Source: Siphonodentalium dalli
Taxonomy: Eukaryota > Mollusca > Scaphopoda > Gadilida > Siphonodentaliidae
NCBI GenBank assembly: GCA_032622095.1
Contig: CP136061.1
Span: forward strand, 15,498,440 to 15,562,439
Direction of reading: 5' to 3'
DNA length: 64,000 nt
Shown here: in pieces, positions 54,655-64,000 of the stretch
How positions within the stretch are numbered: position 1 is the stretch's first letter
Layout of the letters: the number at the start of each line of letters is the position of its first letter
Position numbers and translations under genes: made by a program
The notes under the pieces: model-generated
Database searches by the model: none
Seen by the model: only the letters and a program-made list of their open reading frames with translations
What the model was told of the DNA's origin: nothing

Positions 54655-55133
54655 TTTTTAGCTCAACTTTACTTTGTAAAGTTTGAGCTATTGCCATGGC
54701 TTTGTCGTCCGTCGTCCGTGTGTACGTGTGTACGTGTGTACGTAAGGCGTCAACAATGCAGTCTACAGGTCGTACCTTTGGTCGGATCATTATGAAATTT
54801 GTCATAGCTGTTGACATCAACATTTAGACCAGAATGATTAATTTTGGGGTCATTCGGTAAAAAAACATGGCCGCCAGTGGCCATCTTGCATTTCAAAATT
54901 CAATCCATTAGCACGGGCTACAGGGCGTACTGTTTGTCTGATCGTCATGAAATTTGTCATGGATGTTAATATTGACATGTAGATGGGAACGAGTAATTTT
55001 GGGGTCATTCGGCCCAAAAACATGGCCGCCAGCAGCCATCTTGGATTTTACTCTTTGTATGACTAAATTCTTTAGCACGGGCTACAGGTCGTACTTTTAG
55101 TCTGATCATCATAAAATTTGTCAAGAATGTTAA
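54655..55133 (-). repeat. Tandem ~180-bp dispersed repeat, copy 2 (reverse)
   Basis: Reverse orientation of the 2915-3660 family, headed by AGCTCAACTTTACTTTGTAA and GTCGTCCGTCGTCCGTGTGT, with units ATGGCCGCCAGTGGCCATCT and TCGTACCTTTGGTCGGATCA. The last unit is cut at about 55133 by the LTR element. Confidence 0.85.
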
Positions 55134-56187
55134 TGTCATAGGGTTACTATGGGTCCATTTATATTATTAAATGTCCTTGAGCCTTTGACATTAAATTTAT
55201 AAAGTTAGCCTTGGCAGTATGGGCTCCGTCAATGAATTCTCAGTGTTGGTGGGCAGGGTCTATGGAAAGTTCATATTACCTTTTGTAGTCTTCAATAGCA
55301 TTTATTCATCTTAATAACACATCTTGATTATCATCATCATCACCACCAACACATACAATCAAACATCATCCACAGACTGGCATAGTCTGTTCACATAACA
55401 CAGAGAGTGTTATCATACATCACTATAGGCATAGAATAGGCCCTGCAACCAAATGCAAATATATTACCATTTGCATGATAAGCACGCATATGTGCATACA
55501 CAAATATATGTTAAAGGAACTTGAGGAGTTCCTGAAAATACAAGAAATGCCAGATATCCAATCTATCTAATTGAGATATCTACAAACTGGCATCTCAGGT
55601 TATCGGGAGATAACCTCACAAAAGTAATCACATTAAAATATAATTAAAATAGGAAATATACTTTATGTCAAAATGGACAAACTCTATGGTGATTTACTTG
55701 AAGACAAAAGTATTAATAAAAACATGTTATAACGATAAAATATAGAAACTGTGAACATACCAGTTCAATGAGACATAGGCCACTATGTCAGGATCTGTAT
55801 ACAACGATAGTCTAAACAACTTGACGACATCTTGACGACAAAATAAACTAAGACTTTAAGACAATAACTTTCCGAAGACAACTTTACTTTCTGACCAACT
55901 AATCTAAAACCCCGCGAAACTGTTTAACCTTTGACAACTTTACGCGCGACCATGTGTCATCCAATCAGCTGCGAGCTTACCTGTATTATTTGAAGTGGCG
56001 GTACTAGAGCGTTTAGCATTGGGCTGAAGTGACAGTGATAAGACAGGGACGGATCGAATACAGCAAAGTTGAGAGGGTAAACGGGATGTCGTAAATACCA
56101 GTGATATGGATGAATATGTTAGCTGCTAGTTGTCAGTATTAACTTGTATTAGTTGTATATAAACTAGGGCTAAATTACACCGTCACA
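55134..56187 (-). repeat. 3' LTR of the Ty3/gypsy element
   Basis: In element orientation it opens TGTGACGGTGTAATTTAGCC directly after the polypurine tract and closes CCCTATGACA; TGT...ACA termini fit an LTR. An AATAAA lies on the minus strand at 55301-55306, ~170 bp before the LTR end. The left boundary is inferred from where the host repeat is interrupted; no second LTR copy was available for comparison. Confidence 0.7.
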
Positions 56188-56201
56188 CTCTCCCTCCTGT
56201 T
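56188..56201 (-). promoter_or_regulatory. Polypurine tract
   Basis: Minus-strand AACAGGAGGGAGAG immediately precedes the TGTGAC start of the LTR, the usual plus-strand primer site. Confidence 0.75.
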
Positions 56202-57146
56202 GGCGAATGATCTCCGCATCATTCAACTGAAAGCTACAAAATATCAATAAACTCTCACACTCTGAATAATAATAGTAGAGCACCATCTAAACCACGATGT
56301 AATAAATTCAGAGTTCAAAAACTGAATTCAGAACTAATCTCGAAACCGATTAGCTGAAAGAGAAATGATATGAACACTATATATCACCAGAGTATATAAC
56401 TAGAAACAAAATTTTCTTGGAGAACTGGAACCTCAAATAGTTAAACCACTGGATCGTCAGTCGAAAATTTGTCGTATATCTCTGCAATAATGAGATTATA
56501 TGTAACACTATCATAACCTAAATATACTGAACATAGAATACTGTCACCGCTATTGATCCCTGCTAATAACTGAAACTATGCCATGAATAATTCAAGACAG
56601 CTGGTAAATAATCAGCTGAAAAGTCGTAATCTGCTTCACTATTTGAAGTAGACAAAATTGACACTGGTCCATCTGAAATTTCAATGAGTAAGCAAAAAAT
56701 GTTAAAAACATAATCATAAGTTGAAAGGAACATAATATCACCTCACAGAGCATATAAGAAAAAAAAAAAATTCCTTGAAAACTGGTACCTCAAATGAGTC
56801 GTAGCTCTACACTGGATCGTCAGCTGGAAAACAAGTTATACCTCTGATCGTACGAAGATGATACATGATACCCAACAGTACACGATACTTATTAAAAGAT
56901 AATCAATGGACACAACAATATCAAGGTACATCACAGATTGAATGCTCACATTACACGTGAGAGATATCCTAACAAGGCAGTGGATGCCATGTTACAGATA
57001 AAAGCACTGTAAAGATAGATAGTCAGACACAACTGTAACTAACCGGAAATATTAATGTTCTGAAAATTGACTGAAATAAACACATGAGTAGACTGAATAA
57101 GGATACATCTTGCACAGATGAACTAATATCACCTGAAAACAAGAGT
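56202..57146 (-). other. Retrotransposon 3' non-coding region
   Basis: About 0.95 kb without a frame. It contains a degenerate direct duplication: CTCAAATAGTTAAACCACTG / CTCAAATGAGTCGTAGCTC, each followed by GGATCGTCAG, at about 56430 and 56785. Confidence 0.6.
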
Positions 57147-58030
57147 TCACTTAAGTATTGACTCAAATATTGACTGTAGAACATCAGGGGAAACTCTGGA
57201 AAATAACTGATTGTCCGTAAGTTTCTTAATTAAATCATTTTTGTCTATCATGCTACCTGAAATAGGTTTCAATTTATTGACAACAAAGTCTCCTTTCTGC
57301 ATCCACGATGGCTTACTCCTTTCTCTTGTCGATCTCCTAGGCACTGGACTTGGCACACTGGTATCTATATGGGAAGAAATTTCCTCATTACCAGATCTAC
57401 TAATCACTACATCTGAACGAACACCTGAGGCTACATCATCTGAAACAAAAGCTACAATTCTATCACCATCTCGTTCTCGTTCTTCGTCACCTGCAACAGC
57501 TGCAGAAGGAACAATATCACTATTCTCAGCCTCTACATTTACACGTGTGGACCTAAGTTCTGTCTGAACGAATGGCTCATGTGTATCATAATCTGAAACA
57601 AATTCTATCACATTATCTTCACTAGGCTCCCTATTTGGAGTGCGGTCGTCACCACTGGAAGAAATACCAGGATCCATCCTCGAACGCCGATCGTCATCAG
57701 GACGAGGTGGACCTCCATTATCCGCATTACCTGAAACAAATGAGACACTTGGAACATTTTGCGGAGTAAACATAATCACTGACTCCTCATCACTATCACT
57801 AACATGACCATTAAGTCTGTTCTCTTTATGAGATTTGTCAACAGTGCCTGGAATATAATCTTTCCTCACAGTTCTTGGTTTAGGGACAGGTCTGACAGGA
57901 TCTTGTCCAGCTGGAACATCAACACCTTTAAAAGAATCGGGTTTAACTGTTGGATCATCAACTGGAAGATCAAAAGGAATTGAACCAATAGGTAATAAAT
58001 GATTCCTATGTAAAGTTCTGGTTCTACCTG
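57147..58030 (-). pseudogene. Pol C-terminal tail (after frameshift)
   Basis: Downstream of a frame change near 58028, a frame continues to the stop at 57147-57149. It has RPVPKPRTVRKDYIPG, an acidic Ser/Asp-rich stretch in which short VSD-containing motifs recur (VSFVSGN, IEFVSDYD, VAFVSDDV), and RRSTRERSKPSWMQKGDFVV, a typical end of gypsy-type pol proteins. The stretch of more than 200 residues after integrase is longer than I would expect. No ATG of its own. Confidence 0.7.
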
Positions 58031-58399
58031 CAACACAAAAACTGGAATATCACTATTCGGTTGCTCTTTCACAACATACACCTCCGGATCAAATTTATCC
58101 GCCAATTTATGCCTGCCATCAAAAGCTAAAGTTTTAACAAGTACACGGTCGCCTACATGTATAGTAGCGCCTCTCACTTTCTTGTCATAATTCCTCTTAT
58201 GACCTTCTTGAGACTTAGACATACCACTGGAAGCTAACCTGTAAGATTCTCTAAGTCCGTGCTTAAGGTCAGTAACATAATCACAATATGAACGATCATC
58301 ATCAGATTCAGATTTATGCAAACCAAACATGACATCAATTGGTAACCTTGGTTCTCTGCCAAACATTAACAAATATGGTGCATAACCTGTAGTTTCATG
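57866..58399 (-). pseudogene. Integrase C-terminal part, after in-frame stop
   Basis: Same frame as the main pol frame, separated from it by TGA at 58400-58402. It contains MFGREPRLPIDVMFG, RNYDKKVRGATIHVGDRVLV and DKFDPEVYVVKEQPN, the SH3-like C-terminal integrase region. It runs out of frame near 58028. Confidence 0.8.
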
Positions 58400-61300
58400 T
58401 CATGTGCAATTATATGCATGAACAAGTGGACCAATAAAGGATTTCCAATCTTTCTTTTGGTCAGGATGAAGAGTACCTAACATTCCTATGAGTGTACGAT
58501 TAAATCGTTCTGTAATGCCATTACCCATGGGGTGGTAAGGCGTAGTCCTAGACTTCTGTATACCACACAGCTGACAGAGTTCTGAAATGACTTGTGACTC
58601 AAAATTTGCACCTTGATCACTATGTATACGCTGTGGGTATCCATAATGAATAAAGAAATTATTGAATAAGACTGTAGTCTTGGCTGTAGTCTTGGCTGTC
58701 TGATTCTTGGTAGCAAAAGCTTGAGCATACTTAGTAAAGTGATTTGTAATAACAAGAACATTTTCATAACCACCTTTACAAGATTCTAAACACAAAAAAT
58801 CAATACAAACTAACTCGAGTGGCTGTGAAGTAGAAACTGAAACTAAAGGAGCTCTAAAATTTGTAGAAGTCTTTCTCCTTATACATCTATGGCAATTCTT
58901 GATCCAGTTATCTACTATACTGTCAATGCTGGGGAAATAAAATCTTTCTTTCACCAGAGAAATAGTCCTATCCCGTCCGGGATGTCCAATGTCATTATGC
59001 AATGACTTCAATACAAGTCTAACATAAGAAGAAGGTAATACAAGTTGAGACGTTGAACTACCATTAAAAGTTGACTCTCTATATAAAACACCTCTCTGCA
59101 ACTTCAACTTCGAAAAATGCCTGAAAAAAGGAGAATGATCCTTTGAAGGAGGCAAAGACCTTCTATTCGGACATTTCTTCTGCCTAACTGCTGTCATCCA
59201 AAATGATAAAACATTATCTCGCTCCTGTGCTCTCCTCCAATCCTTGTAATTCATCTCATCAAGATCATAACCTAATTCATCAACTGGTTTCAATACATCA
59301 GAGTCAACACATAAACTCTCAACAAAAGGCTGCTGAACCTGTAAAGAGTTACATATAGTCTTTACGGATTCAACTGGAATGAATTCATGATTAAAAGCTG
59401 AAGAAGGCTCATCCAACCTAGATAAAACATCTGCATCTGTATTGGTCTTACCAGGCTTATATAGAATATCAAATTTAAAAGCACCAAGGGCTGACAACCA
59501 TCTTTGACCTGTAGCATCTAATTTAGCTGAGGTAAGTACATAAGTTAAAGGGTTATTGTCTGTATACACAACAAAATAATTTCCATATAAGTAATCATAA
59601 AACTTCTCAGTCACTGTCCATTTCAAAGCTAAAAATTCTAATTTGTGTGCGGGATAATTCTTCTCTGCGGCAGTAGTACCTCGGCTGCCATATGCTATCA
59701 CCCGCATCACGCCATCGTCTTCCTGGAGAAGGACACAACCTAAACCATGCCGGGACGCATCAATATGGATTTCAAATGGTCTGCTATAGTCGGGGTAGCC
59801 TAAAATGGGGGGATTTGAAAGACGATCTTTCAAATAATCAAATGCAGACTGCTGCTCACTTTCCCATTTCCATTTACCTGTAAAAGATGATTTAAGCTTA
59901 TTCTTTGACTTCTTAACATTAGTGGGTGGGAGTAAATCTGTAAGAGGTTTAGAAATTGCAGAAAAATTCTTGACAAATTTCCTATAAAAACCACAGAAAC
60001 CTAAAAATTTCCTCAACTGATCTGGATTCTCCGGACCTGGCCAATTGACAATTTTGTCAACTTTCTCAGGATCAGTTTCAATTCCATGCTCTGAAACTAT
60101 AAAACCAACATAAGTACATTTACGTTGAAAGAATTTGCATTTTGAAGGTGCGAGCTTCAAATTACACTGCCTCAATCTGTCAAAAACAGCTTCAAGTCGC
60201 TCTATCATCTCTGGAACCGTCTGCGACCAAATAATGATGTCATCAATATAAATATTGCAGATATTATGGTTTAAACCTTCGAGACAATCCTCCATCATTC
60301 TCTGAAATGAACTTGGACTATTGTTAAGTCCAAAAGCTAAGCGATTGTACTCGTAAAATCCTAATCCTGAAACAGAAAAAGCAGTTCTCTCTTTGTGTTC
60401 CTCGGAGATCTCTAATTGATGAAAACCCATTTTCAAATCAAGCACAGAGAAGTACTTGGCACCTTTGAGAGAATCAAACAACATTTCTGGCCTAGGCAAA
60501 GCATAATTATCAGGTATAGTCTGTTTATTGAGTTGCCTGTAATCAACACAGAGTCTAAGAGCATTATAACCGCGCTTCCTAACAAGCACAACATTAGAAG
60601 AGAATGGACTTCTGGATCTTCTAATAACTCCAGCTGAAAGTAACTGATGAAGATGATTTCTGACCTCTTCAATCATACTAGGTGGAATGTGTCTTGCACG
60701 CTGCTTAAAAGGTGTACTGTCATACATATCAATCCGATGTTTAATCCTGTTATAAAAACCTAAGTCCAAGTCACTCTGAGAGAAAACATCTGAAAAACTT
60801 TTAATAAGTTTCATCCCAGCTTTAAATTCATCAGCTGTCAAAGAAGATAAGTCAAACTGAAGTTGATCTGTAAATGAAGAACTTGTTTCACCAGACTTAG
60901 ACTCCTCGGTATCCTCTACTGAAACAGGTTGAATCTGGCATATTACAGAATTAGGTGCAATGCTAATGGTTCTGGAAGAAATGTTGGACAGATGAACATC
61001 AATCGAATCATTACTCTTGCAATCATATTTAACAACGTACGGACATATTTCTAAAAAATCAAATCGACTATCATCTGGAAGTGGTTGCAAAATTGCACAT
61101 GTAGGCTGATATGGCATCTTGTGATCAATAAAACCTGAAAGAACTTTCTTTGTGTTTGGATGAAGGATCACATGCTGATTCTCTGCAGATTTAACCTGCC
61201 CTAAAACAAAATTATTCTTTGCAAGGTTCCTTTCTCTGAATGTCATACAGCGAAATGACATATACCATGGAGAAGACAGATTAGATACCTGCAAAAACTT

Positions 61301-62143
61301 GGAACCATGCTGCTGCTTACAAATCTCCATGAAATCAGCTAACACATTTGTACCTAACAACACTGGAACTGAAAAGTTATAGTTGCTATTTGGCACTACA
61401 AGAAAAATACAATCTCTTGTCACATTCCGAGTAAACTCAGAAACTGTCACTGGACAGTCTATGTACCCTAGGTATGGAAGACTTTTACCATCTGCACACT
61501 CAATGTTTAGGATCTGGTTTAGAGGCTGAAGTGGGGACTTCGACAAAAATGAAGTATAAAACCGCTCTGAAATAGTACTGACTGTGCTCCCTGTATCAAG
61601 AAGTGCTTTTGTATTAAAGCCAGCTACCTGAACTTCAGTCTCTGCGGGACTTCCACTTAAACCAGAAGGATCCTGTAAATTAAAATTCATGGACTGCTGC
61701 TGAGGTCTGGAAGAATGACTATTATAAGTCTGTTTGGCTCTGCCCCTATTCCAGTACCTGAAATTCCTACAACCTCTAGCAAAATGTGAGTCCTCTCCAC
61801 ATTTATAACAACCTACAAATTGTCTGGAACAATTTATATCATCTTGCAACCTGTCATTAGAAGGATGATTAAAATCATTCACTTCATGAGCATCTCTCTG
61901 AGAACATTTATAGTTCTGTGACCTCTTCTGCTTATACCGTCTACGCCTAGAATAAGTGTTATTATAATCATAACCATTATTATAATAATTGGTGTAATAG
62001 GCATTCTCATTCTGCATTTCCATCTCCTGCTCCTCCTGGAGTCTTTCAATCTGTTTCCTTAATTTACCAATCTGAGCTGTAATCTTATCTAATAACTCAT
62101 CGTTCCGCTCCATTGACTGTAAGTCATCAACACCGGCCATCAT
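58400..62143 (-). CDS. pol: Pol polyprotein: zinc knuckle, protease, RT, RNase H, integrase
   Basis: 1247 codons from ATG 62143. Order: coiled coil (12-45), Arg-rich patch (66-74), CCHC zinc knuckle CYKCGEDSHFARGC (112-125), protease LLDTGST (181-187), RT with YIDD at 632-635, RNase H with D795, E836, D862 and D905, integrase with H1049/H1054/C1084/C1087 and the D1115, D1176, E1212 triad (D-D35-E). All catalytic residues are present. The frame stops at a TGA where family members continue, so the integrase C-terminus is cut off. No capsid or matrix precedes the knuckle. Start choice: first ATG after an upstream stop; a true Gag-Pol start further upstream cannot be seen. Confidence 0.9.
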   Translation of the reverse strand: MMAGVDDLQSMERNDELLDKITAQIGKLRKQIERLQEEQEMEMQNENAYYTNYYNNGYDYNNTYSRRRRYKQKRSQNYKCSQRDAHEVNDFNHPSNDRLQDDINCSRQFVGCYKCGEDSHFARGCRNFRYWNRGRAKQTYNSHSSRPQQQSMNFNLQDPSGLSGSPAETEVQVAGFNTKALLDTGSTVSTISERFYTSFLSKSPLQPLNQILNIECADGKSLPYLGYIDCPVTVSEFTRNVTRDCIFLVVPNSNYNFSVPVLLGTNVLADFMEICKQQHGSKFLQVSNLSSPWYMSFRCMTFRERNLAKNNFVLGQVKSAENQHVILHPNTKKVLSGFIDHKMPYQPTCAILQPLPDDSRFDFLEICPYVVKYDCKSNDSIDVHLSNISSRTISIAPNSVICQIQPVSVEDTEESKSGETSSSFTDQLQFDLSSLTADEFKAGMKLIKSFSDVFSQSDLDLGFYNRIKHRIDMYDSTPFKQRARHIPPSMIEEVRNHLHQLLSAGVIRRSRSPFSSNVVLVRKRGYNALRLCVDYRQLNKQTIPDNYALPRPEMLFDSLKGAKYFSVLDLKMGFHQLEISEEHKERTAFSVSGLGFYEYNRLAFGLNNSPSSFQRMMEDCLEGLNHNICNIYIDDIIIWSQTVPEMIERLEAVFDRLRQCNLKLAPSKCKFFQRKCTYVGFIVSEHGIETDPEKVDKIVNWPGPENPDQLRKFLGFCGFYRKFVKNFSAISKPLTDLLPPTNVKKSKNKLKSSFTGKWKWESEQQSAFDYLKDRLSNPPILGYPDYSRPFEIHIDASRHGLGCVLLQEDDGVMRVIAYGSRGTTAAEKNYPAHKLEFLALKWTVTEKFYDYLYGNYFVVYTDNNPLTYVLTSAKLDATGQRWLSALGAFKFDILYKPGKTNTDADVLSRLDEPSSAFNHEFIPVESVKTICNSLQVQQPFVESLCVDSDVLKPVDELGYDLDEMNYKDWRRAQERDNVLSFWMTAVRQKKCPNRRSLPPSKDHSPFFRHFSKLKLQRGVLYRESTFNGSSTSQLVLPSSYVRLVLKSLHNDIGHPGRDRTISLVKERFYFPSIDSIVDNWIKNCHRCIRRKTSTNFRAPLVSVSTSQPLELVCIDFLCLESCKGGYENVLVITNHFTKYAQAFATKNQTAKTTAKTTVLFNNFFIHYGYPQRIHSDQGANFESQVISELCQLCGIQKSRTTPYHPMGNGITERFNRTLIGMLGTLHPDQKKDWKSFIGPLVHAYNCT

Positions 62144-64000
62144 GATTCAATTTAATGAACAATATGGAAATAATAATACAAATAAACACAATTATTCAAA
62201 TGAATCAGCAAGTTGTGGTTAAAGTAATGTATTAACCAATAATTTATTCAGAAAAATATCTGAAAAATATTTCAAGATCAGCTATCTAATAACTATCGAC
62301 TATCGTAACCTGTGAAAAAAATATTCAAGTCCAATTGCTAATTGAAATCTGAAAAAAATATTCAAGTCCTAAGTTCACTGTAAATAAATTACGGCTTTAC
62401 CATAAAAAGAAGAAATAAATCTCTCTGTACGATAACGCAGAAATATCTGAAAAAAATTCTAAGTCCGATGAAGTCACCTAATGTCGATGTAAATCGGCTA
62501 CCGTCTACAAAAAAAAAATTCAAAGTACAACCATGTCACCTAATTTCAATGCAAAAACAGCTGAAAAAAATCTAAGTCGGGACAAGTCACCTAACTTCAA
62601 TAATGTCTGACGACGAGCTGAAAAAATTCAAAGTCGAAACTACCGCTATTCTCAAAGTAATTGACCAGAAAAACGGGGTGATACCCCGGTCATGACCGCG
62701 GTGATACCGGTAATAAACGGTAGCGGTATCGCGACAGTCATGGCATGGAGTTACGGTATTGGGCGATAATGATACTGTGGTCTTTTAGTGGGCACCGCAT
62801 TAATTTTGTTGAATACCGCGGTGATTTTCATGGAACTCTTTTAGGGGAGGTATTTACTCACACATACTTGTTCGCGTTAACAAGCGGTATCAGTACCGCG
62901 GTATTGGAGGATACCGCGTTATAGTACCGCAGTATTAACGGGGTGACACCACGTTAATGGTGGTCAATTACTTTAAGTATAGCGGTAATCACCTATATCC
63001 GAACTAAAATGCGAACAAACTGAAAAAAAATTCTAAGTGTCCTATTTTCAATGTACTGCGTCCACCGTCTTCGGAAAATCTGAAAAAAATTTACAAGACG
63101 GGCGAAGTTACCTAATTTCACTAATCTGACGTAGACATAATAATATAATTAGCTTAGTTAATTAATTATACCATTATTAATTTGAATTATTTAATTCATG
63201 CTATGATATGAAATGATGCGAGCGCACGGTATTGTACGACAAAAAGATTGAAATGTCAAGCGACAAGTGGGCAAGTCAGAATGTAGGTCGGGGCAAGTCG
63301 ATGTATGGGCAAGATACCATGACCAATATTATTGGCCAACTGACTGGACGACACTAAACTTACCATCTTATGTTATCTGCGACTACTGAACATAACACAA
63401 AAACACCGAAGCAGAATGAAGAATATCGAACAACAACGCTGATGGAAAACAAGCTGAAACTACCATTTTCACAAATGCCAGCTTAAACACTACCGTGATG
63501 ATGCAAAAATTATTTGCATCCAAAATGCCAACACAAATGATGCACTAAGTTAAGTATGCATCCACAGAAAGCGATTAAATTTACACAACCAGAAAACACG
63601 GAATGTTTGGAAAAATTCAAATATTTTCCAACAAGTCCGGCTTTGGAAAAATATCACTTAATCAGCAGTGTGATTCTGGCACATGAGAAATTTGACAAAG
63701 TGGCCTGACAAATTTTGTTGTCAATTTTGGATACTCAATCAAATACAACATTTTGAACATGCTATGAGCCTCAAAATAAATTACCAGTATATTAACTAGT
63801 CTATAGTTTGCATGAAAACAACTTACACTTACAAAAATACTGGCACTGATGAAAAACAATGACAAAATCGTCCGGATCTGCTCACGTTGAGATGTCAACA
63901 AAAAGCCATGTGTCAATGTTTACAACGCAAAACCGGAAGTTCTATTTATGTGTCGGGTTTACCAAACAGAGCACTTTATTGAGCGTTGAAGAAAACAGAC
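62144..64000 (-). other. Retrotransposon leader / gag region without a frame
   Basis: Almost 1.9 kb with no frame beyond 84 codons, where a gag gene would be expected. Between 62305 and 63095 about eight degenerate ~50-60-bp units occur, each carrying CTGAAAAAAATTCTAAGTCC or similar and often AAGTCACCTAATTTCAATG. On the element strand each reads as a T-run ending in CAG. Confidence 0.65.
62641..62997. mobile_element. GGGTGATACC MITE inserted in the retrotransposon leader
   Basis: 357 bp, ends TACCGCTATTCTCAAAGTAA / TTACTTTAAGTATAGCGGTA, with inner GGGGTGATACCCC and GGGGTGACACCACG. TA at both edges. Interior rich in GGTATCAGTACCGCGGTA. Related fragments at 9735 and 13322. Confidence 0.75.

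Larger units (their letters stand above)
55134..64000 (-). mobile_element. Ty3/gypsy-type LTR retrotransposon, antisense to MCM3AP
   Basis: Reads right to left: leader (right edge to 62144), pol frame (62143 to about 57147), non-coding tail, polypurine tract, 3' LTR (55134-56187). The 5' LTR is not in the window. RNase H before integrase and the RT type place it in the Ty3/gypsy group. One in-frame stop and one frameshift interrupt the C-terminal part of integrase. A MITE sits in its leader. No envelope-like frame seen. It inserted into the 54655-55133 repeat. Confidence 0.9.

Noticed and set aside
1-64000. CRISPR array
   Set aside because: The many direct repeats are head-to-tail without unique spacers, and the genes are spliced animal genes.
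63000-64000. 5' LTR of the gypsy-type element at the right edge
   Set aside because: No sequence matching the 55134-56187 LTR (for example AGGGTTACTATGGG) occurs there, so the 5' LTR must lie outside the window.

Overview
The window is intron-rich, repeat-rich animal DNA. Two host genes are recognisable. The style is that of a lophotrochozoan invertebrate, most likely a mollusc: many short foldback elements, dispersed ~170-bp tandem repeats ending in GGAC runs, and repeated ACATGTACATGT words. The species assignment is inference; no species-diagnostic gene was used.

Layout. 0-2.4 kb is a G-rich 69-bp minisatellite. 2.4-16.6 kb is a patchwork of nested DNA transposons and tandem repeats: piggyBac-like MITEs, a hAT-like 2.4-kb element, and a Mutator-like 2.78-kb element with 11-bp target duplications. 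A candidate first coding exon of an unknown gene lies at 5786 (+). At 16.65-16.80 kb on the minus strand is the first coding exon of an ST7 (suppression of tumorigenicity 7) orthologue; the rest of that gene lies left of it and outside the window. 17.2-21.7 kb is a decayed, twice-interrupted non-LTR retrotransposon with an RNase H domain. 21.9-24.5 kb is more interspersed repeat, including a 41-nt C tract.

The main gene is MCM3AP/GANP on the plus strand. It starts at 25733 and is followed through 13 coding exons to 54332 (1355 codons, every junction phase-consistent). It encodes an FG-repeat nucleoporin-like N-terminus, an RRM-like domain and most of the SAC3/GANP helical domain, the scaffold that in other animals couples mRNA export (TREX-2) to the nuclear pore. 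Its C-terminal part lies beyond the window.

The introns are packed with minisatellites and foldback elements. In three of them (3, 4 and 6) the tandem unit contains the 3' end of the preceding exon together with its splice donor, and intron 10 holds a decayed copy of the exon 10 donor region. Intron 12 holds a 2-kb array of 21/24-bp units and a pogo-like insertion whose empty site is preserved 0.5 kb away.

From 55134 to the window edge, inside or beyond intron 13, a Ty3/gypsy-type LTR retrotransposon lies antisense to MCM3AP. It has a 1.05-kb LTR, a long pol frame with all catalytic residues visible, one in-frame stop, one frameshift, no recognisable capsid gene, and a leader made of degenerate units that look like 3' splice sites.
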